DNA of 36,046 bases from a virus (IMGVR_UViG_3300017749_000044:1-36046); one strand, 5' to 3'. Shown: positions 24,824 through 33,897, counted from the stretch's first letter. A program made the numbers and translations. Notes: generated from the letters alone by a model not told the origin.

Positions 24824-25818
24824 TATTCGTAATTGTAAATTCCTCTATTGATAGTTCTTTTTAAAGGATCATTTAATAATTGTGCTAATTCTTCTTCTGA
24901 TAGAAGTTCTAACGGTTTATTAAATTCAGCTAACGCTTTAGCTTTAAGTTCTGCTTGTTCATCAGAAGCATCTTGAGCAGCCCCTGCGGTCATTGAACCT
25001 GCAGTTGACGCTCCCGCATTGATTGCAGTTGATGCATTCATACCACCTGCTGTACTGTTAGCCACAGCATTGGCTGCTGTACTACTAGGGCCAAACATAT
25101 TATATGCCGCATCGCCAACTGATATTGGAGGTGTAGCTGTACCAGAAAGAACTGGACCCGACACTCCAGGTCCAAGATTATTACCAAGCATTGGATCTGA
25201 TGCAGGAATATTATTACCTGTAATAGGATTAACACCGCCTGTTGATCCACCACCCATAAAGGTTGAGCCAGACGCCATATTACCAGCACCTGTCAAACCA
25301 CCTGAAATTACTGCTCCAGTTAAACTTGACTCATGGTCATTACCTACTACTCGGTTAGCGGTGTAGTTAACTGCCGCTGCTCCTAATGGATTAGCCATTA
25401 ATGCAGGTGCCAAAGTAGGCATAAACATTGAAGCTGCAATTGGCAAGATAGTTCTTAGCATTTTGTTTTTTTTAATTTTGTTTCTAGCTTTTTTAAGTTT
25501 CTTTTTTAAGCCACTTAAAAAATATTCAGGGTTACCTGTAGTTGGATTAATTTTATTGTCTGCCATTCCCACAACAAATTCTAATGGGTTAATACCCGCA
25601 CTTTCAAACGCATCTCTTACGGCTGTTAAGACTTCTTCAGTTTGTGCATCAAGTGGAATTATAATCTCTCCAGGAGTTAAGTGTCCTAAAACACTATCAC
25701 CACCTCGACCTGTTTGTTCTGCAAAAGCCTGCATGTTTGGGTTCATGCCTGCTTGAGGGGCTTCTTGCCCCGGTTGTGGCATCATGGTTGGTGCCATGCT
25801 CATATTATCTATTGCCAT
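24823..25818 (-). CDS. Virion protein with hydrophobic Gly/Ala-rich core (possible gp14-like ejection protein)
   Basis: 331 residues. The N-terminus is Met/Pro/Gln-rich and contains GGDSVLGHLTPGEIIIPLDA, a motif I know from unassigned phage structural proteins. A very basic stretch (LKKKLKKARNKIKKNKM, near 104-120) is followed by a hydrophobic segment (LRTILPIAASMFMPTLAPALM) and then a long Gly/Ala/Ser/Asn-rich region to about 285. The ending is charged. The combination of a basic patch plus a membrane-active segment suits a small ejection protein that inserts into the host envelope. Position between tail hub and GNAT supports a virion role. Confidence 0.62.
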   Translation of the reverse strand: MAIDNMSMAPTMMPQPGQEAPQAGMNPNMQAFAEQTGRGGDSVLGHLTPGEIIIPLDAQTEEVLTAVRDAFESAGINPLEFVVGMADNKINPTTGNPEYFLSGLKKKLKKARNKIKKNKMLRTILPIAASMFMPTLAPALMANPLGAAAVNYTANRVVGNDHESSLTGAVISGGLTGAGNMASGSTFMGGGSTGGVNPITGNNIPASDPMLGNNLGPGVSGPVLSGTATPPISVGDAAYNMFGPSSTAANAVANSTAGGMNASTAINAGASTAGSMTAGAAQDASDEQAELKAKALAEFNKPLELLSEEELAQLLNDPLKRTINRGIYNYE

Positions 25819-26063
25819 TATTTTAGTACTCCTCGGTTTTTTAAATCTGCAATGAGTGTTGCCACTACATTTGCTAATTCGGTTAAAGTTGTAGTTGACA
25901 CATTATAAGTTCTAGTGTCGGTTGAATTACTAGTAACGTAAGGTTCTTTATTCACTAAAGATAATTGTCTTACGATCTCTTCTAGTTTTGATGATACATC
26001 ATTGGTATAACGAGTATCGTACTGTTCAGGTGCTGAACCTAAAAACATTCCTCTTTTTGCCAT
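25818..26063 (-). CDS. Small unknown virion-operon protein
   Basis: 81 residues linking the tail hub gene and the downstream virion protein, with single-base overlaps at both ends. It begins MAKRGMFLGSAPEQYDTRY, followed by a helix (SSKLEEIVRQLSLV) and a Thr-rich beta-like centre, ending in a hydrophobic helix (ELANVVATLIADLKNRG). No family recognised. Its tight coupling suggests a minor tail or head-tail component. Confidence 0.55.
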   Translation of the reverse strand: MAKRGMFLGSAPEQYDTRYTNDVSSKLEEIVRQLSLVNKEPYVTSNSTDTRTYNVSTTTLTELANVVATLIADLKNRGVLK

Positions 26064-27826
26064 TACCTACGTCTTCCTGCAGGAGCAATATCAATTCTGT
26101 TTTTACCCATACGATAGTGTCCGCCCACAACATTACTTTGTAATTTAAATGACAAAGTTCTGGCACTGTTACGCATATCAATTTTTTCTGTTGATGGTGA
26201 AATGGCATAAGGACCAATAGTTTCAACTACTGAATTAGGTTTATCTTTTAAATCTACTGTTAATAAAATATCACCTGTTTGGTCTTCAAAATCAGGTACC
26301 CATCCAAATAGATCTGCAATCTGTTCACCGTCTGCAATATCAAGTGGTGCTGTTTGTAAAGTGCAATCCATTGCTGACCCATCATCATCTGTACCTAACT
26401 CGTGTTGGTAAATATAACTTGCACCATCTTCATTCGAAGCTAATGGGTAAGGCCAAGTAGGAGCGTCAATCCAAGCTGATCGATCCATTGTACCAACTGA
26501 CCAAGTGCCTTCTTTCATATTATAAATAACATAACGATTGTTAAATGTAGAATTTGCCGTTGGATAAAACCACCATACTTCATCGTGTTTTGAATTGTGA
26601 GCTGCAAACACTTTTGATCTTTGATCAAAGTTAAAGTCATCAAAAACAAAACGCTCAATTGCACTAGAATTTAATTTTTTAGCATAACCATCATACATAA
26701 AGAAATTTTGTTTAGTCATCCAAAAAGACATACCACCAACTTCAACTGAGGCTTTAGGAGCAATCAATCCACAGTTAGTACCTACAATGTTAAAGTTAAA
26801 AACTAATGTGTCGGCTGTAAACTGCATTAAAAAAGCAGTTGTGTCAGACCATAATAAAATGTTTCCACCTCTTAATCTTTTACCACCTACCATAATCGTT
26901 CCACCTGATAGCAAATTTGAGCCAGCATCATTATCCGAAGCTGCGGTCCATTGTGTAAAGTCTTCTTGATCAGACCAAGATACTTTCATTGGATCTCCAT
27001 CTGAACCAAAACAAACAAGATGTCTTTGTTCTGTAACAACAATACCTTGATTATTATCTGGTGTATTAACACTAACAATTTGTGAAGTGTCAGTTGATGC
27101 ATCATAATAATATGGACGATCACCACTAGGACAAAATATTAAATCTTCACCCCAGTTATCCATGGTAAAAGTTTTTAATGCAAGTATAATGCCACTACCA
27201 CTTGTACGAGGAGTACCATAAGTGCCTTGGTTCCAGGTACCTGTACCATAACCAAAAGAAGCAAACGCTGAAACATTACCAACAGCCATATAATAATAAT
27301 AATTTAAGTTACCACTATGTGTTCCTGAAGCATTAGCATTAGTTGCTGAAGTTATAATATAATTGTTAGCATCAGTTACCGCAGTTACTTGAAAGTCACC
27401 ATTTAAAACTACATTATTAAAAGTGACATTAGTTAATTTGATCCAATCGTTCTCACCTAAAGCGTGAGTAGTATGAGCAATACTAACTTGGTTTGATCCG
27501 CTAGTGGTAGTGATAGCATTGGTTAATGTGCCTGTGCCATTAATACGATAGGGCGTACGATCATTTAAATAACCATTTTTATAAATATAAAATCTTTCTG
27601 TAGTTACAGCACCAATTAAATCTGTTTGATCATTAGTTGACCATGCAGCTAATGCTCTCGGTGTACCTGTTAAAGTTTGTGTTGATAGCTTTGACCATCC
27701 ACCAATCTTTTCAGGTTGCCCGTTTTTAAATCTAATTTTATCAGCATCAATAAATCTACCTTCAGATGCATATTCAGTTTCATCTTTAACTACTCCTGGA
27801 GCAAAAGCTAACGGCTGTAATGTCAT
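26063..27826 (-). CDS. Tail tube/hub protein (P22 gp10-like DNA stabilisation, T7 gp12-like role)
   Basis: 587 residues, predominantly beta, matching the packaged-DNA-stabilisation/tail-hub family of podoviruses: an N-terminal LQPLAFAPGVVKDETEYASE with FIDADKIRFKNGQPEKIGGW, repeated beta-propeller-like strands (for example RAWSTNDQTDLIGA-type, ALAAWSTNDQTDLIG), GLIAPKASVEVGGMSFWMTK, and a C-terminal beta sandwich ending in RIDIAPAGRRR. It would form the nozzle below the head-tail adaptor and plug the DNA exit. It lies directly after the tail-fibre genes; shared start/stop bases show tight coupling. Confidence 0.78.
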   Translation of the reverse strand: MTLQPLAFAPGVVKDETEYASEGRFIDADKIRFKNGQPEKIGGWSKLSTQTLTGTPRALAAWSTNDQTDLIGAVTTERFYIYKNGYLNDRTPYRINGTGTLTNAITTTSGSNQVSIAHTTHALGENDWIKLTNVTFNNVVLNGDFQVTAVTDANNYIITSATNANASGTHSGNLNYYYYMAVGNVSAFASFGYGTGTWNQGTYGTPRTSGSGIILALKTFTMDNWGEDLIFCPSGDRPYYYDASTDTSQIVSVNTPDNNQGIVVTEQRHLVCFGSDGDPMKVSWSDQEDFTQWTAASDNDAGSNLLSGGTIMVGGKRLRGGNILLWSDTTAFLMQFTADTLVFNFNIVGTNCGLIAPKASVEVGGMSFWMTKQNFFMYDGYAKKLNSSAIERFVFDDFNFDQRSKVFAAHNSKHDEVWWFYPTANSTFNNRYVIYNMKEGTWSVGTMDRSAWIDAPTWPYPLASNEDGASYIYQHELGTDDDGSAMDCTLQTAPLDIADGEQIADLFGWVPDFEDQTGDILLTVDLKDKPNSVVETIGPYAISPSTEKIDMRNSARTLSFKLQSNVVGGHYRMGKNRIDIAPAGRRR

Positions 27827-29238
27827 TATGAAATCCTCTGTGCTATAAACATAAGCGACCAGAGGGATGTACTTGTATTTTCACCACCACCACTAGTATT
27901 ACTACCTGTCTGACCGCTTGTAATTGCCCGCCATGTTCCTGTTTTAGTAGAAACAGTAGATGTATTCTCTAGACTAGTAGATCTGCTTACTCGGTTTTGT
28001 TCTGACGTAAATTGACCAGTGTAGTCAGCTATTATGTGATTACTTTGACCTGCTCCTGAACCAGTATAAGGTCCATTATTAAGTACAAGAGTGCTTGGAG
28101 TAAATGTAGTGCCTACACTTATTGATACTGGGTTAACACTGTATGTACTGCCGTCTGACCTTAGTTGAATTAAAAAAGGCATAATACTGCCTATGTCTGT
28201 ATTTGCACTTGGTACTGCTTCTACTCCCGTTAAAGCTGAGCCGTCAATTGCAGGTAAAGTTCCCGTTAAATTAGCAGCGTTTAAGTTTGTAAGATTTTGA
28301 CCATTACCGTTAATATTTCCTGTCGCTGTAACGTCCCCCGAAATAGAAACTCCTGTGCCTACTGTACTTAGCTTACCTGAATTTGAGTAACTTAAAGTCA
28401 CTGATCCTCCATTGCTAAAACTTGCTAAAGTACCACCACTTGCTCCTTGCAATAAAATACTATCAGATTTTAATCTTAAACTATGACTTGTATTAGTTGC
28501 TTGAATGACGTTGTCTGTTCCACCTCCAGAAGTATCATGAAAAATTTCTAAATCGTCACCTGCACCAAATTTAATTTTTACATCATCAGCATTGTGACGT
28601 AGACCATCTAATTGACTTTGTATATCAGAAGTAACTCCATCTAATCTTTGAAATTCAGTATTTGAAACCGAGCCATCAGCAATTTTTGATGCGTCAATCG
28701 CTGCACTTGTATTTATATCAGCGTTAACAATTGATCCATCAACAATAGATGTAGTAATAGTTGGGTCAGATGAAAAATCAGTAGCAACCGAACCGCTAAC
28801 AACTCCGCTTAAAGTAATTGTTTTATTAGCAGAGAAACTATTAGCAGGGCTAGTTGCTTCAACTATATTTGAGCCATCACCATAAACAATACTTTTTAAT
28901 CCTTGCGTAATAACTACGCCTGTTCCTGAATTACTTTTAAAAGTTAAAGTATAAGAGCCACTAGTATTATTAAATATAATATATGGTTTAGTGTCATTTG
29001 ATGCGGTCTTAACATCTATATTACCACTTAATGTGCCTTGAAATTCTATAATGGCAAAACTAGATTCAGAATCTGATAATGTAACATTAGAGCCACCACC
29101 TACACCTTTGACTAGACGTTGAGCAATTGCCTTATCAATTTGATCGATGGTTCCATTTAAAACATTTCCCCAATTGTTAGCTTCAGAACCAATATCAGGT
29201 TTAGCTAAATTTAAATTTGAAGTTACAGTAGTAGTCAT
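27826..29238 (-). CDS. Tail fibre/spike protein with duplicated N-terminal anchor
   Basis: 470 residues, Ser/Thr/Gly/Asn-rich and beta-repetitive. The N-terminus (SNLNLAKPDIGSEANNWG then LNGTIDQIDKAI) is clearly homologous to that of the next fibre gene upstream in transcription, and probably anchors the fibre to the tail. The middle has repeated phrases such as DASKIADGSVSN and GDDLEIFHDTSGGG, typical of phage fibre shafts in marine viruses. The C-terminus (about 350-470) is a separate receptor-binding-like domain. GGA near the start gives a good ribosome site. Expected at the virion surface, binding the host. Confidence 0.78.
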   Translation of the reverse strand: MTTTVTSNLNLAKPDIGSEANNWGNVLNGTIDQIDKAIAQRLVKGVGGGSNVTLSDSESSFAIIEFQGTLSGNIDVKTASNDTKPYIIFNNTSGSYTLTFKSNSGTGVVITQGLKSIVYGDGSNIVEATSPANSFSANKTITLSGVVSGSVATDFSSDPTITTSIVDGSIVNADINTSAAIDASKIADGSVSNTEFQRLDGVTSDIQSQLDGLRHNADDVKIKFGAGDDLEIFHDTSGGGTDNVIQATNTSHSLRLKSDSILLQGASGGTLASFSNGGSVTLSYSNSGKLSTVGTGVSISGDVTATGNINGNGQNLTNLNAANLTGTLPAIDGSALTGVEAVPSANTDIGSIMPFLIQLRSDGSTYSVNPVSISVGTTFTPSTLVLNNGPYTGSGAGQSNHIIADYTGQFTSEQNRVSRSTSLENTSTVSTKTGTWRAITSGQTGSNTSGGGENTSTSLWSLMFIAQRIS

Positions 29239-29247
29239 GAAATTCCT

Positions 29248-30222
29248 TTACGTTTTAATAATGTAATTGACACAAAGATATGGATTTAACACGCTAGTGT
29301 TTGAACCAGTAAAAGTAGCTGTAGTAGTGTTACCACTAAAAGTTGATGAAGCTGTTAAACCAGTTGAACTATGTGAGTGAGCCTGACCTGATCCACCAGT
29401 AGGTACACTTGCACTATTGTAAGCTGCTCCACCACCAGAAGATGAACCTCTGTTTCCTAGTCCATCTCCGTCAGGTGGGGTTAATGAAGTTTCTTCCATT
29501 TTTACATAGTTTGTAGTTTTTAAAGTTATGTTAGGTAATTGAGCTTGGGTAATAGAATGACCTGCTGTACTACCACCAATACTTGTTGATACTGAACCTG
29601 TTGGTGTTATTGAGCTTACTGAACCAGCGGGAGTTATTGTAGCAGATCCATTAGTGTCTCCTAAATTATCACTACTACCTTTACCTCTTGGTACTCTTTC
29701 TTGAAAATTTGGTAGACTAAATGTTAAAGCACCTGTGCTACCATGGGTTGTTCCAATTACTGCAAATAAAGCAGAGTAGGTTGATCTAGAAATCTCAGTA
29801 CCATCACATAATAAATATCCGCTTGGGGGAGAGGTGCCTCCAAACATTGATATTACTCCAGTTGGCATTGGATCTGTACCAAAAGAGGTACTAATAGAAG
29901 CATTGCCACTTACAAAATTAGCTGTTCCAACAACTGCCCCTGTCAGTGCGACTGTTGCGTCAGCAACATTAGCAGGTGTCCAAACGGCTGTAACTATATT
30001 ACCTGCAGTGGTAGCGATGTAAATAATTTTATTAGAACTATCTACGCATACTTGGCCAATAAAATCTGCGGCAACATTATTATTAGGGTCACCTGTAAAT
30101 CTTAAACCAATAGCTGCATCGATTGCATCTAAGTTACTGTTAAGTGTGTTACCCCATGAGTTGGATTGTTCACCTGGACCTGGTTTTTCAAGTGTCAGAT
30201 TTGAAGTAAAAGTTGATGTCAT
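29248..30222 (-). CDS. Tail-collar-domain fibre protein
   Basis: 324 residues. The N-terminal anchor (SNLTLEKPGPGEQSNSWG, LNSNLDAIDAAIG) matches the other fibre. Residues ~125-190 carry a classic phage tail-collar domain: GVISMFGGTSPPSGYLLCDG, STYSALFAVIGTTHG and FSLPNFQERVPRG. The rest is a Ser/Thr/Gly-rich repetitive region and the protein ends in NPYLCVNYIIKT, the typical end of collar-domain proteins. Probable receptor-binding fibre or short tail fibre. It sits between the adaptor and the second fibre. Confidence 0.86.
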   Translation of the reverse strand: MTSTFTSNLTLEKPGPGEQSNSWGNTLNSNLDAIDAAIGLRFTGDPNNNVAADFIGQVCVDSSNKIIYIATTAGNIVTAVWTPANVADATVALTGAVVGTANFVSGNASISTSFGTDPMPTGVISMFGGTSPPSGYLLCDGTEISRSTYSALFAVIGTTHGSTGALTFSLPNFQERVPRGKGSSDNLGDTNGSATITPAGSVSSITPTGSVSTSIGGSTAGHSITQAQLPNITLKTTNYVKMEETSLTPPDGDGLGNRGSSSGGGAAYNSASVPTGGSGQAHSHSSTGLTASSTFSGNTTTATFTGSNTSVLNPYLCVNYIIKT

Positions 30223-30232
30223 AAATTATTTC

Positions 30233-30859
30233 CTAAGTAGTTGCTACAGTTAATAAAGTGCCTTGTCGTTCAAAGTCACTTTCACGCATAGCTTGGTCTA
30301 TTTCTGCCACAACAATTTGCATCCAATATGCTTTTTCAGCATCGTCTTTTAAATACTCATTAGCAAATGCACACGTTGCAGCTAATAACATTCTTGGATA
30401 TCTTTTTGTTAAAAAATTTTCTGCATTAGATGAAGTTAAGGCGGCAGGTTCATTAAAATAAATCATTTCATAACTGTAATCAGCATTAGCAACTAAATTA
30501 AAATTTATGTTTGAACCATCTGTATAATATTGAGTTGGTACACCTTGAGTTCGAGTATTACCTGATGAATAAGTAATTGATGCTTGTAAGACTTCTGGTA
30601 GTTTTCGTGTAAGTACAGAATTATTTGCTCCAATAAGTTTAACTTGTTTAGCAGCTAGATAATCATTTGGTAAGGTTACTGATGATGTACCAGAACTAAT
30701 GGTACCACTAACAGTTGTCAATTGATCTCTAAGTCTAAGTCTGCGATAAAGAAATGCTTCTGCTTGACGAATTAAAATTGCAACAGGAACATTCTGATTG
30801 ACAAAATTACGGATACTACCCTCAGTAGATTTATCCGCAGTTAATTGATGATAATTCAT
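30233..30859 (-). CDS. Head-tail adaptor / tail tube A-like protein
   Basis: 208 residues. Helical ends and a beta centre: NFVNQNVPVAILIRQAEAFLYRRLR, then TVSGTISSGTSSVTLPNDY, KQVKLIG, a beta region, and C-terminal KRYPRMLLAATCAFANEYLKD with IDQAMRESDFER. This arrangement is that of podovirus adaptors (T7 gp11/P22 gp4 role) that dock under the portal. A GAGG ribosome site precedes the ATG. It lies after the capsid-associated small proteins and before the fibres and tail hub, the expected position. Confidence 0.78.
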   Translation of the reverse strand: MNYHQLTADKSTEGSIRNFVNQNVPVAILIRQAEAFLYRRLRLRDQLTTVSGTISSGTSSVTLPNDYLAAKQVKLIGANNSVLTRKLPEVLQASITYSSGNTRTQGVPTQYYTDGSNINFNLVANADYSYEMIYFNEPAALTSSNAENFLTKRYPRMLLAATCAFANEYLKDDAEKAYWMQIVVAEIDQAMRESDFERQGTLLTVATT

Positions 30860-30893
30860 TTAAGTTCCTCTTTTAAATTGGGATAGACCCAGC

Positions 30894-31118
30894 TTACGCT
30901 GGATCCATTCCGTCTGAGCCAGTGTCTTTGACTTTACCCATTGGTGTGTAACCTTTGTCTAGTAGTGACTCAGATTTGCCATCCAATGCTTTTTTATATC
31001 CATGAGGATTAGAAGGAACAGAAGTTCCTTTACCTAATGCATCCCCACCGATGTCTTGTGTATTTGATCTGATTGCATTGCTGTAACCAGTTGTATCTTT
31101 CATTCCATATTTTGGCAT
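30894..31118 (-). CDS. Small Gly/Lys/Asp-rich virion-operon protein with GY motifs
   Basis: 74 residues, low in hydrophobic content and probably unstructured: MPKYGMKDTTGYSN, then NPHGYKKALDGKS and LDKGYTPMG. The repeated Gly-Tyr motif is shared with the next small protein. A strong AGGAG site lies upstream. It is in the head module between the capsid protein and the adaptor, so it may be a head decoration, cement or internal protein. No family recognised. Confidence 0.58.
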   Translation of the reverse strand: MPKYGMKDTTGYSNAIRSNTQDIGGDALGKGTSVPSNPHGYKKALDGKSESLLDKGYTPMGKVKDTGSDGMDPA

Positions 31119-31143
31119 GATGTATTCTCCTAATTAAAATTAA

Positions 31144-31338
31144 TTATCGTTCGTTAGCAAAGTAGCCACGATCTAAAAATCCTGTGTGGTCGTAACCTTT
31201 TAGTCTTGCACCTTTAGGATCGTTTTCCATGTTCTCAGTGCTATCTTTAACGCAATAACCTTTGTCATGATCCAAGTCACTCTTGTTCATTACGCCAGTC
31301 ATTTGGTTCTTATCGAATTTCTTTTTTTTCATTTCCAT
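31144..31338 (-). CDS. Small charged head-module protein with repeated GY motifs
   Basis: 64 residues beginning MEMKKKKFDKNQ, with repeated (K/R)GY units: DHDKGYCVK, RLKGYDHTG and LDRGYFANER. AAGGA precedes the ATG. It is immediately downstream of the terminator that follows the capsid gene. The shared motif with the 74-residue neighbour suggests a common partner, perhaps the capsid or packaged DNA. Function unknown. Confidence 0.58.
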   Translation of the reverse strand: MEMKKKKFDKNQMTGVMNKSDLDHDKGYCVKDSTENMENDPKGARLKGYDHTGFLDRGYFANER

Positions 31339-31351
31339 GATGATGTCCTTA

Positions 31352-31385
31352 TAAAAATGGAAGGAGTGCCATAAGCACTCCCTCC
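31352..31385 (-). terminator. Strong intrinsic terminator after the capsid gene
   Basis: On the minus strand, GGAGGGAGTGC pairs with GCACTCCTTCC (one G-U pair) around a five-base loop TTATG, giving an 11-bp stem, followed by ATTTTTAT. It begins eight bases after the major capsid stop. This would stop or attenuate transcription so that capsid and upstream genes are made in excess over tail genes. Confidence 0.85.
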
Positions 31386-31393
31386 AATTGGTA

Positions 31394-32356
31394 TTATGTA
31401 GCGGAATCCCACTTCACAATTCTAGCTTGTGCAGCTGAGTCGTGAACTAGACCAAAGCCACCTAGGTAGTACCATGCGATACCTCTAGAACGACCGTAGT
31501 CAGTAGGAATTTTACCACGCATTTCTTCAGGTATTGCAATTGCTTCGGCTACAGTATCTGCACCAAAGAAATAACAAGCATTAGATTTGCCGTTAGTAAA
31601 TTCTCCTGCTGGAGTTCCGAATCCACCTTTAGCAACATTTGTTTGCTCGATGAATCGTACGTTCTCATATCTTCCAATTTCGCCATTCATGATCATTTGG
31701 AAACCACCATCAGTGTACTGATGAATAGATTCTAAATCATTTTTAACGCCTCTGAAAGTTGATGGGTGAGCGATCGCATAGTAGTCATCATTGATGTATG
31801 CAGGAATATCTCTTTCCTTCATGATATCAACAATAGCTTTAACGTGATCTTTACCCATTGCAACGTCATTAGTTACTGAAGTAGTTCCGTCAGCATCTAG
31901 AGTTACAGCACTTGTTGATGTACCTCCAGTTGGAACTACAGCAAGTGGTGTAGCTTTAAACTGAGCATGTGCTGCTCCGTCAAATGCTTTCTTAGCATCG
32001 TTCTTTAGAACTTTGTTAATCACTTCTGTAACTGAGTGTTTTGATAAATCATCTAACTTACTAGAGTAGCCAACGCTGTTGCCGTACTCAGTAACTGTTA
32101 ATTGATTTTGTTCTACAGTAAAACTAGTTTCAGGAATTGCTGTGCCTTCAGTTAAAGCTGTACCTGCAGTACCTACATCGCTGTAGATATTCCAGTTAAA
32201 CTTGTCACCTTTAGATAGACCTTTATTAGTCGCATCTTTAGCATCACAAAACTGTCTAAACTTTACCATAGGTTGCACAGCCATTCTAAGTACATCAGAC
32301 AATTCGTCTGAATACATAAAACCACCGGCAGAATTTGTACCCCATACTTGAGCCAT
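31394..32356 (-). CDS. Major capsid protein (HK97-like fold expected)
   Basis: 320 residues, starting MAQVWGTNSAGGFMYSDELS, with an AGGAG site. Features typical of podovirus coat proteins: an N-terminal arm, KGDKFNWNIYSDVGTAG and VTEYGNSVGYSSKLDDLSK segments, a long helix (KHSVTEVINKVLKNDAKKAF), and the YAIAHPSTFRGVKNDLE / GEIGRYENVRFIE regions seen in N4-gp56-type capsid proteins. It directly follows an acidic scaffold gene and is followed by a strong terminator. It forms the icosahedral shell. Confidence 0.88.
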   Translation of the reverse strand: MAQVWGTNSAGGFMYSDELSDVLRMAVQPMVKFRQFCDAKDATNKGLSKGDKFNWNIYSDVGTAGTALTEGTAIPETSFTVEQNQLTVTEYGNSVGYSSKLDDLSKHSVTEVINKVLKNDAKKAFDGAAHAQFKATPLAVVPTGGTSTSAVTLDADGTTSVTNDVAMGKDHVKAIVDIMKERDIPAYINDDYYAIAHPSTFRGVKNDLESIHQYTDGGFQMIMNGEIGRYENVRFIEQTNVAKGGFGTPAGEFTNGKSNACYFFGADTVAEAIAIPEEMRGKIPTDYGRSRGIAWYYLGGFGLVHDSAAQARIVKWDSAT

Positions 32357-32396
32357 ATTCTTTATTCTCCTATTTTAGTTTATTTATTTGTTTAAG

Positions 32397-33548
32397 TTAA
32401 AGTTGACCTCGTCTTTTTTGCATCATACGCACAACATCCGATCGAGTAGGAGGTGGAGGAGTATCCTCGCCTATACTTGCGGTACTTGAGGTAGATGGTT
32501 TGACGACATCTGCGCTCTGCCTTTTAGCTTCAACTTTTTTTATTGACGCTTTAGGTTTCGCTTTTTTTTCACCATCAACATTGGACAGTTTAGATTTTGA
32601 CCATTGATCAACAGCCTCACACGCACTTCTAAATAACTCCGAGTCTGATCTCGAATTGCCACTTTGGGCATCTTCGGCTCTCATCTCGTGTACATATTGT
32701 GCAGCTAGGTATGTAGTATTTCGGTCTGCAAAAACATCTGGGTACTCTTGCCCCAGATCTTTTAATAGGTTATCGAAAGCAACTTTGTTTTGAACTTGCT
32801 GTGTCGCTTGTTCGGCTGCTTGTCGTGCAATCGCCATCTCATCAATTTTTGGTTGTTGAGGTGTGCGAGTTTGCAAAATTTGTTTTAAAGCATTTTTAGC
32901 TGTATCACCTTCACCAAATTGAATATCATGAACCAACTTATTAAGTTGTTCATCATTCATTTCTGATTCAGGTTTCTCTTCTACTTTCTCTTCTGCTTTT
33001 TGCTCTCTCAATTGTGCTAACTGTTCGGCTTGAGCCTTCATAGTTGCAGCTTCTTGAAATTTCTGCGTAGCAGAGTCTGCCATTTGAGCCATACGTTTTA
33101 ATTCATCAAGGCTAACATCTTTTTCTTGGCCATTGACTTTAAGTTTGTACGTCTCAGCTACAGGTGGTGTAGTAGGTTCTTCAGCTTCTTCTTCAACTGA
33201 TTCCGCTTCAACTTCTTCTTGCTCGGAATCACTTGCTTCTTGAAGAGGTTCGTCTTCAGCAATAACTTCGCTATCGGGTTCTGCTTTAACTTCTTCTTCT
33301 TGTTCATATGCTTCTGGTACTTCAGTTTTTAACTGCTCTTTTCTTGCAGCTATAATAGACTCCAAGGTATTAGTTCTTGGATTAAGTAGTACTCGTTCTT
33401 GGTCAGCAATCTCTTTACGTTTTTCTTGATCGCTTCTAGTATCTTCTTCGTTAACCTCAAGATGAGGTGTTTCTTTTGGGGCGTTCTCAACAACAGCTTC
33501 AGTAGCTTCAGGTTGAGAGATGCCCTCTTGGGTGATCTCTTCAGACAT
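32397..33548 (-). CDS. Scaffolding protein
   Basis: 383 residues with no hydrophobic core: a very acidic Glu/Ala-rich N-terminal half (for example VEAESVEEEAEEP near 116-128), a short beta-like segment (TYKLKVNGQEKDVSLDELKR), a helical middle (QEAATMKAQAEQLAQLREQ) and a basic C-terminal end (VVRMMQKRRGQL), the standard design of phage scaffolds whose basic tail contacts the coat. A consensus AGGAGG lies upstream. It precedes the capsid gene in the operon and would guide procapsid assembly. Confidence 0.85.
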   Translation of the reverse strand: MSEEITQEGISQPEATEAVVENAPKETPHLEVNEEDTRSDQEKRKEIADQERVLLNPRTNTLESIIAARKEQLKTEVPEAYEQEEEVKAEPDSEVIAEDEPLQEASDSEQEEVEAESVEEEAEEPTTPPVAETYKLKVNGQEKDVSLDELKRMAQMADSATQKFQEAATMKAQAEQLAQLREQKAEEKVEEKPESEMNDEQLNKLVHDIQFGEGDTAKNALKQILQTRTPQQPKIDEMAIARQAAEQATQQVQNKVAFDNLLKDLGQEYPDVFADRNTTYLAAQYVHEMRAEDAQSGNSRSDSELFRSACEAVDQWSKSKLSNVDGEKKAKPKASIKKVEAKRQSADVVKPSTSSTASIGEDTPPPPTRSDVVRMMQKRRGQL

Positions 33549-33562
33549 TATGTCCTCCTATG

Positions 33563-33889
33563 TTATTTGTTTAAATCTTCTTCTTGAATAATTTGCTCGG
33601 CAAGTATTCCTCGGTCGATTTGTTTCTTCAGATATTCTGTAAGCATAAAGAAAATTCTTGCATCATTTTGCAATTTTCTAACTGTGTCGACTTTAGTTGC
33701 ATCGGTTGCAATTAGTTTTCTTATAGCTTCACTAGAATCTTTTTTCGCCTGTGCTAAGACAGCCGATAAGCCTGTGTTGTCAGCTAATTCTTTTTCTATG
33801 TCCATTGCTTTACGAGCAATTTTGAACAGTGGGTCTTGAGCAAATTGATCAAACATTTGCTCTTCATTAAAATCTAAATCTGCGGGCAT
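33563..33889 (-). CDS. Small helical head-module protein
   Basis: 108 residues, all helical and charged, beginning MPADLDFNEEQMFDQFAQ and containing VRKLQNDARIFFMLTEYLKKQI near the C-terminus. AAGGA precedes the ATG. It lies between a nuclease-like gene and the scaffold. I recall similar short helical proteins near head genes of many podoviruses, but without an assigned role. Possibly a head-assembly accessory protein. Confidence 0.6.
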   Translation of the reverse strand: MPADLDFNEEQMFDQFAQDPLFKIARKAMDIEKELADNTGLSAVLAQAKKDSSEAIRKLIATDATKVDTVRKLQNDARIFFMLTEYLKKQIDRGILAEQIIQEEDLNK

Positions 33890-33897
33890 TTAGTTCC

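Noticed and set aside
25019-25756. Long plus-strand frames opposite the Gly/Ala-rich virion protein
   Set aside because: Composition bias of the real gene opens the opposite frames; they conflict with the well-coupled minus-strand operon.
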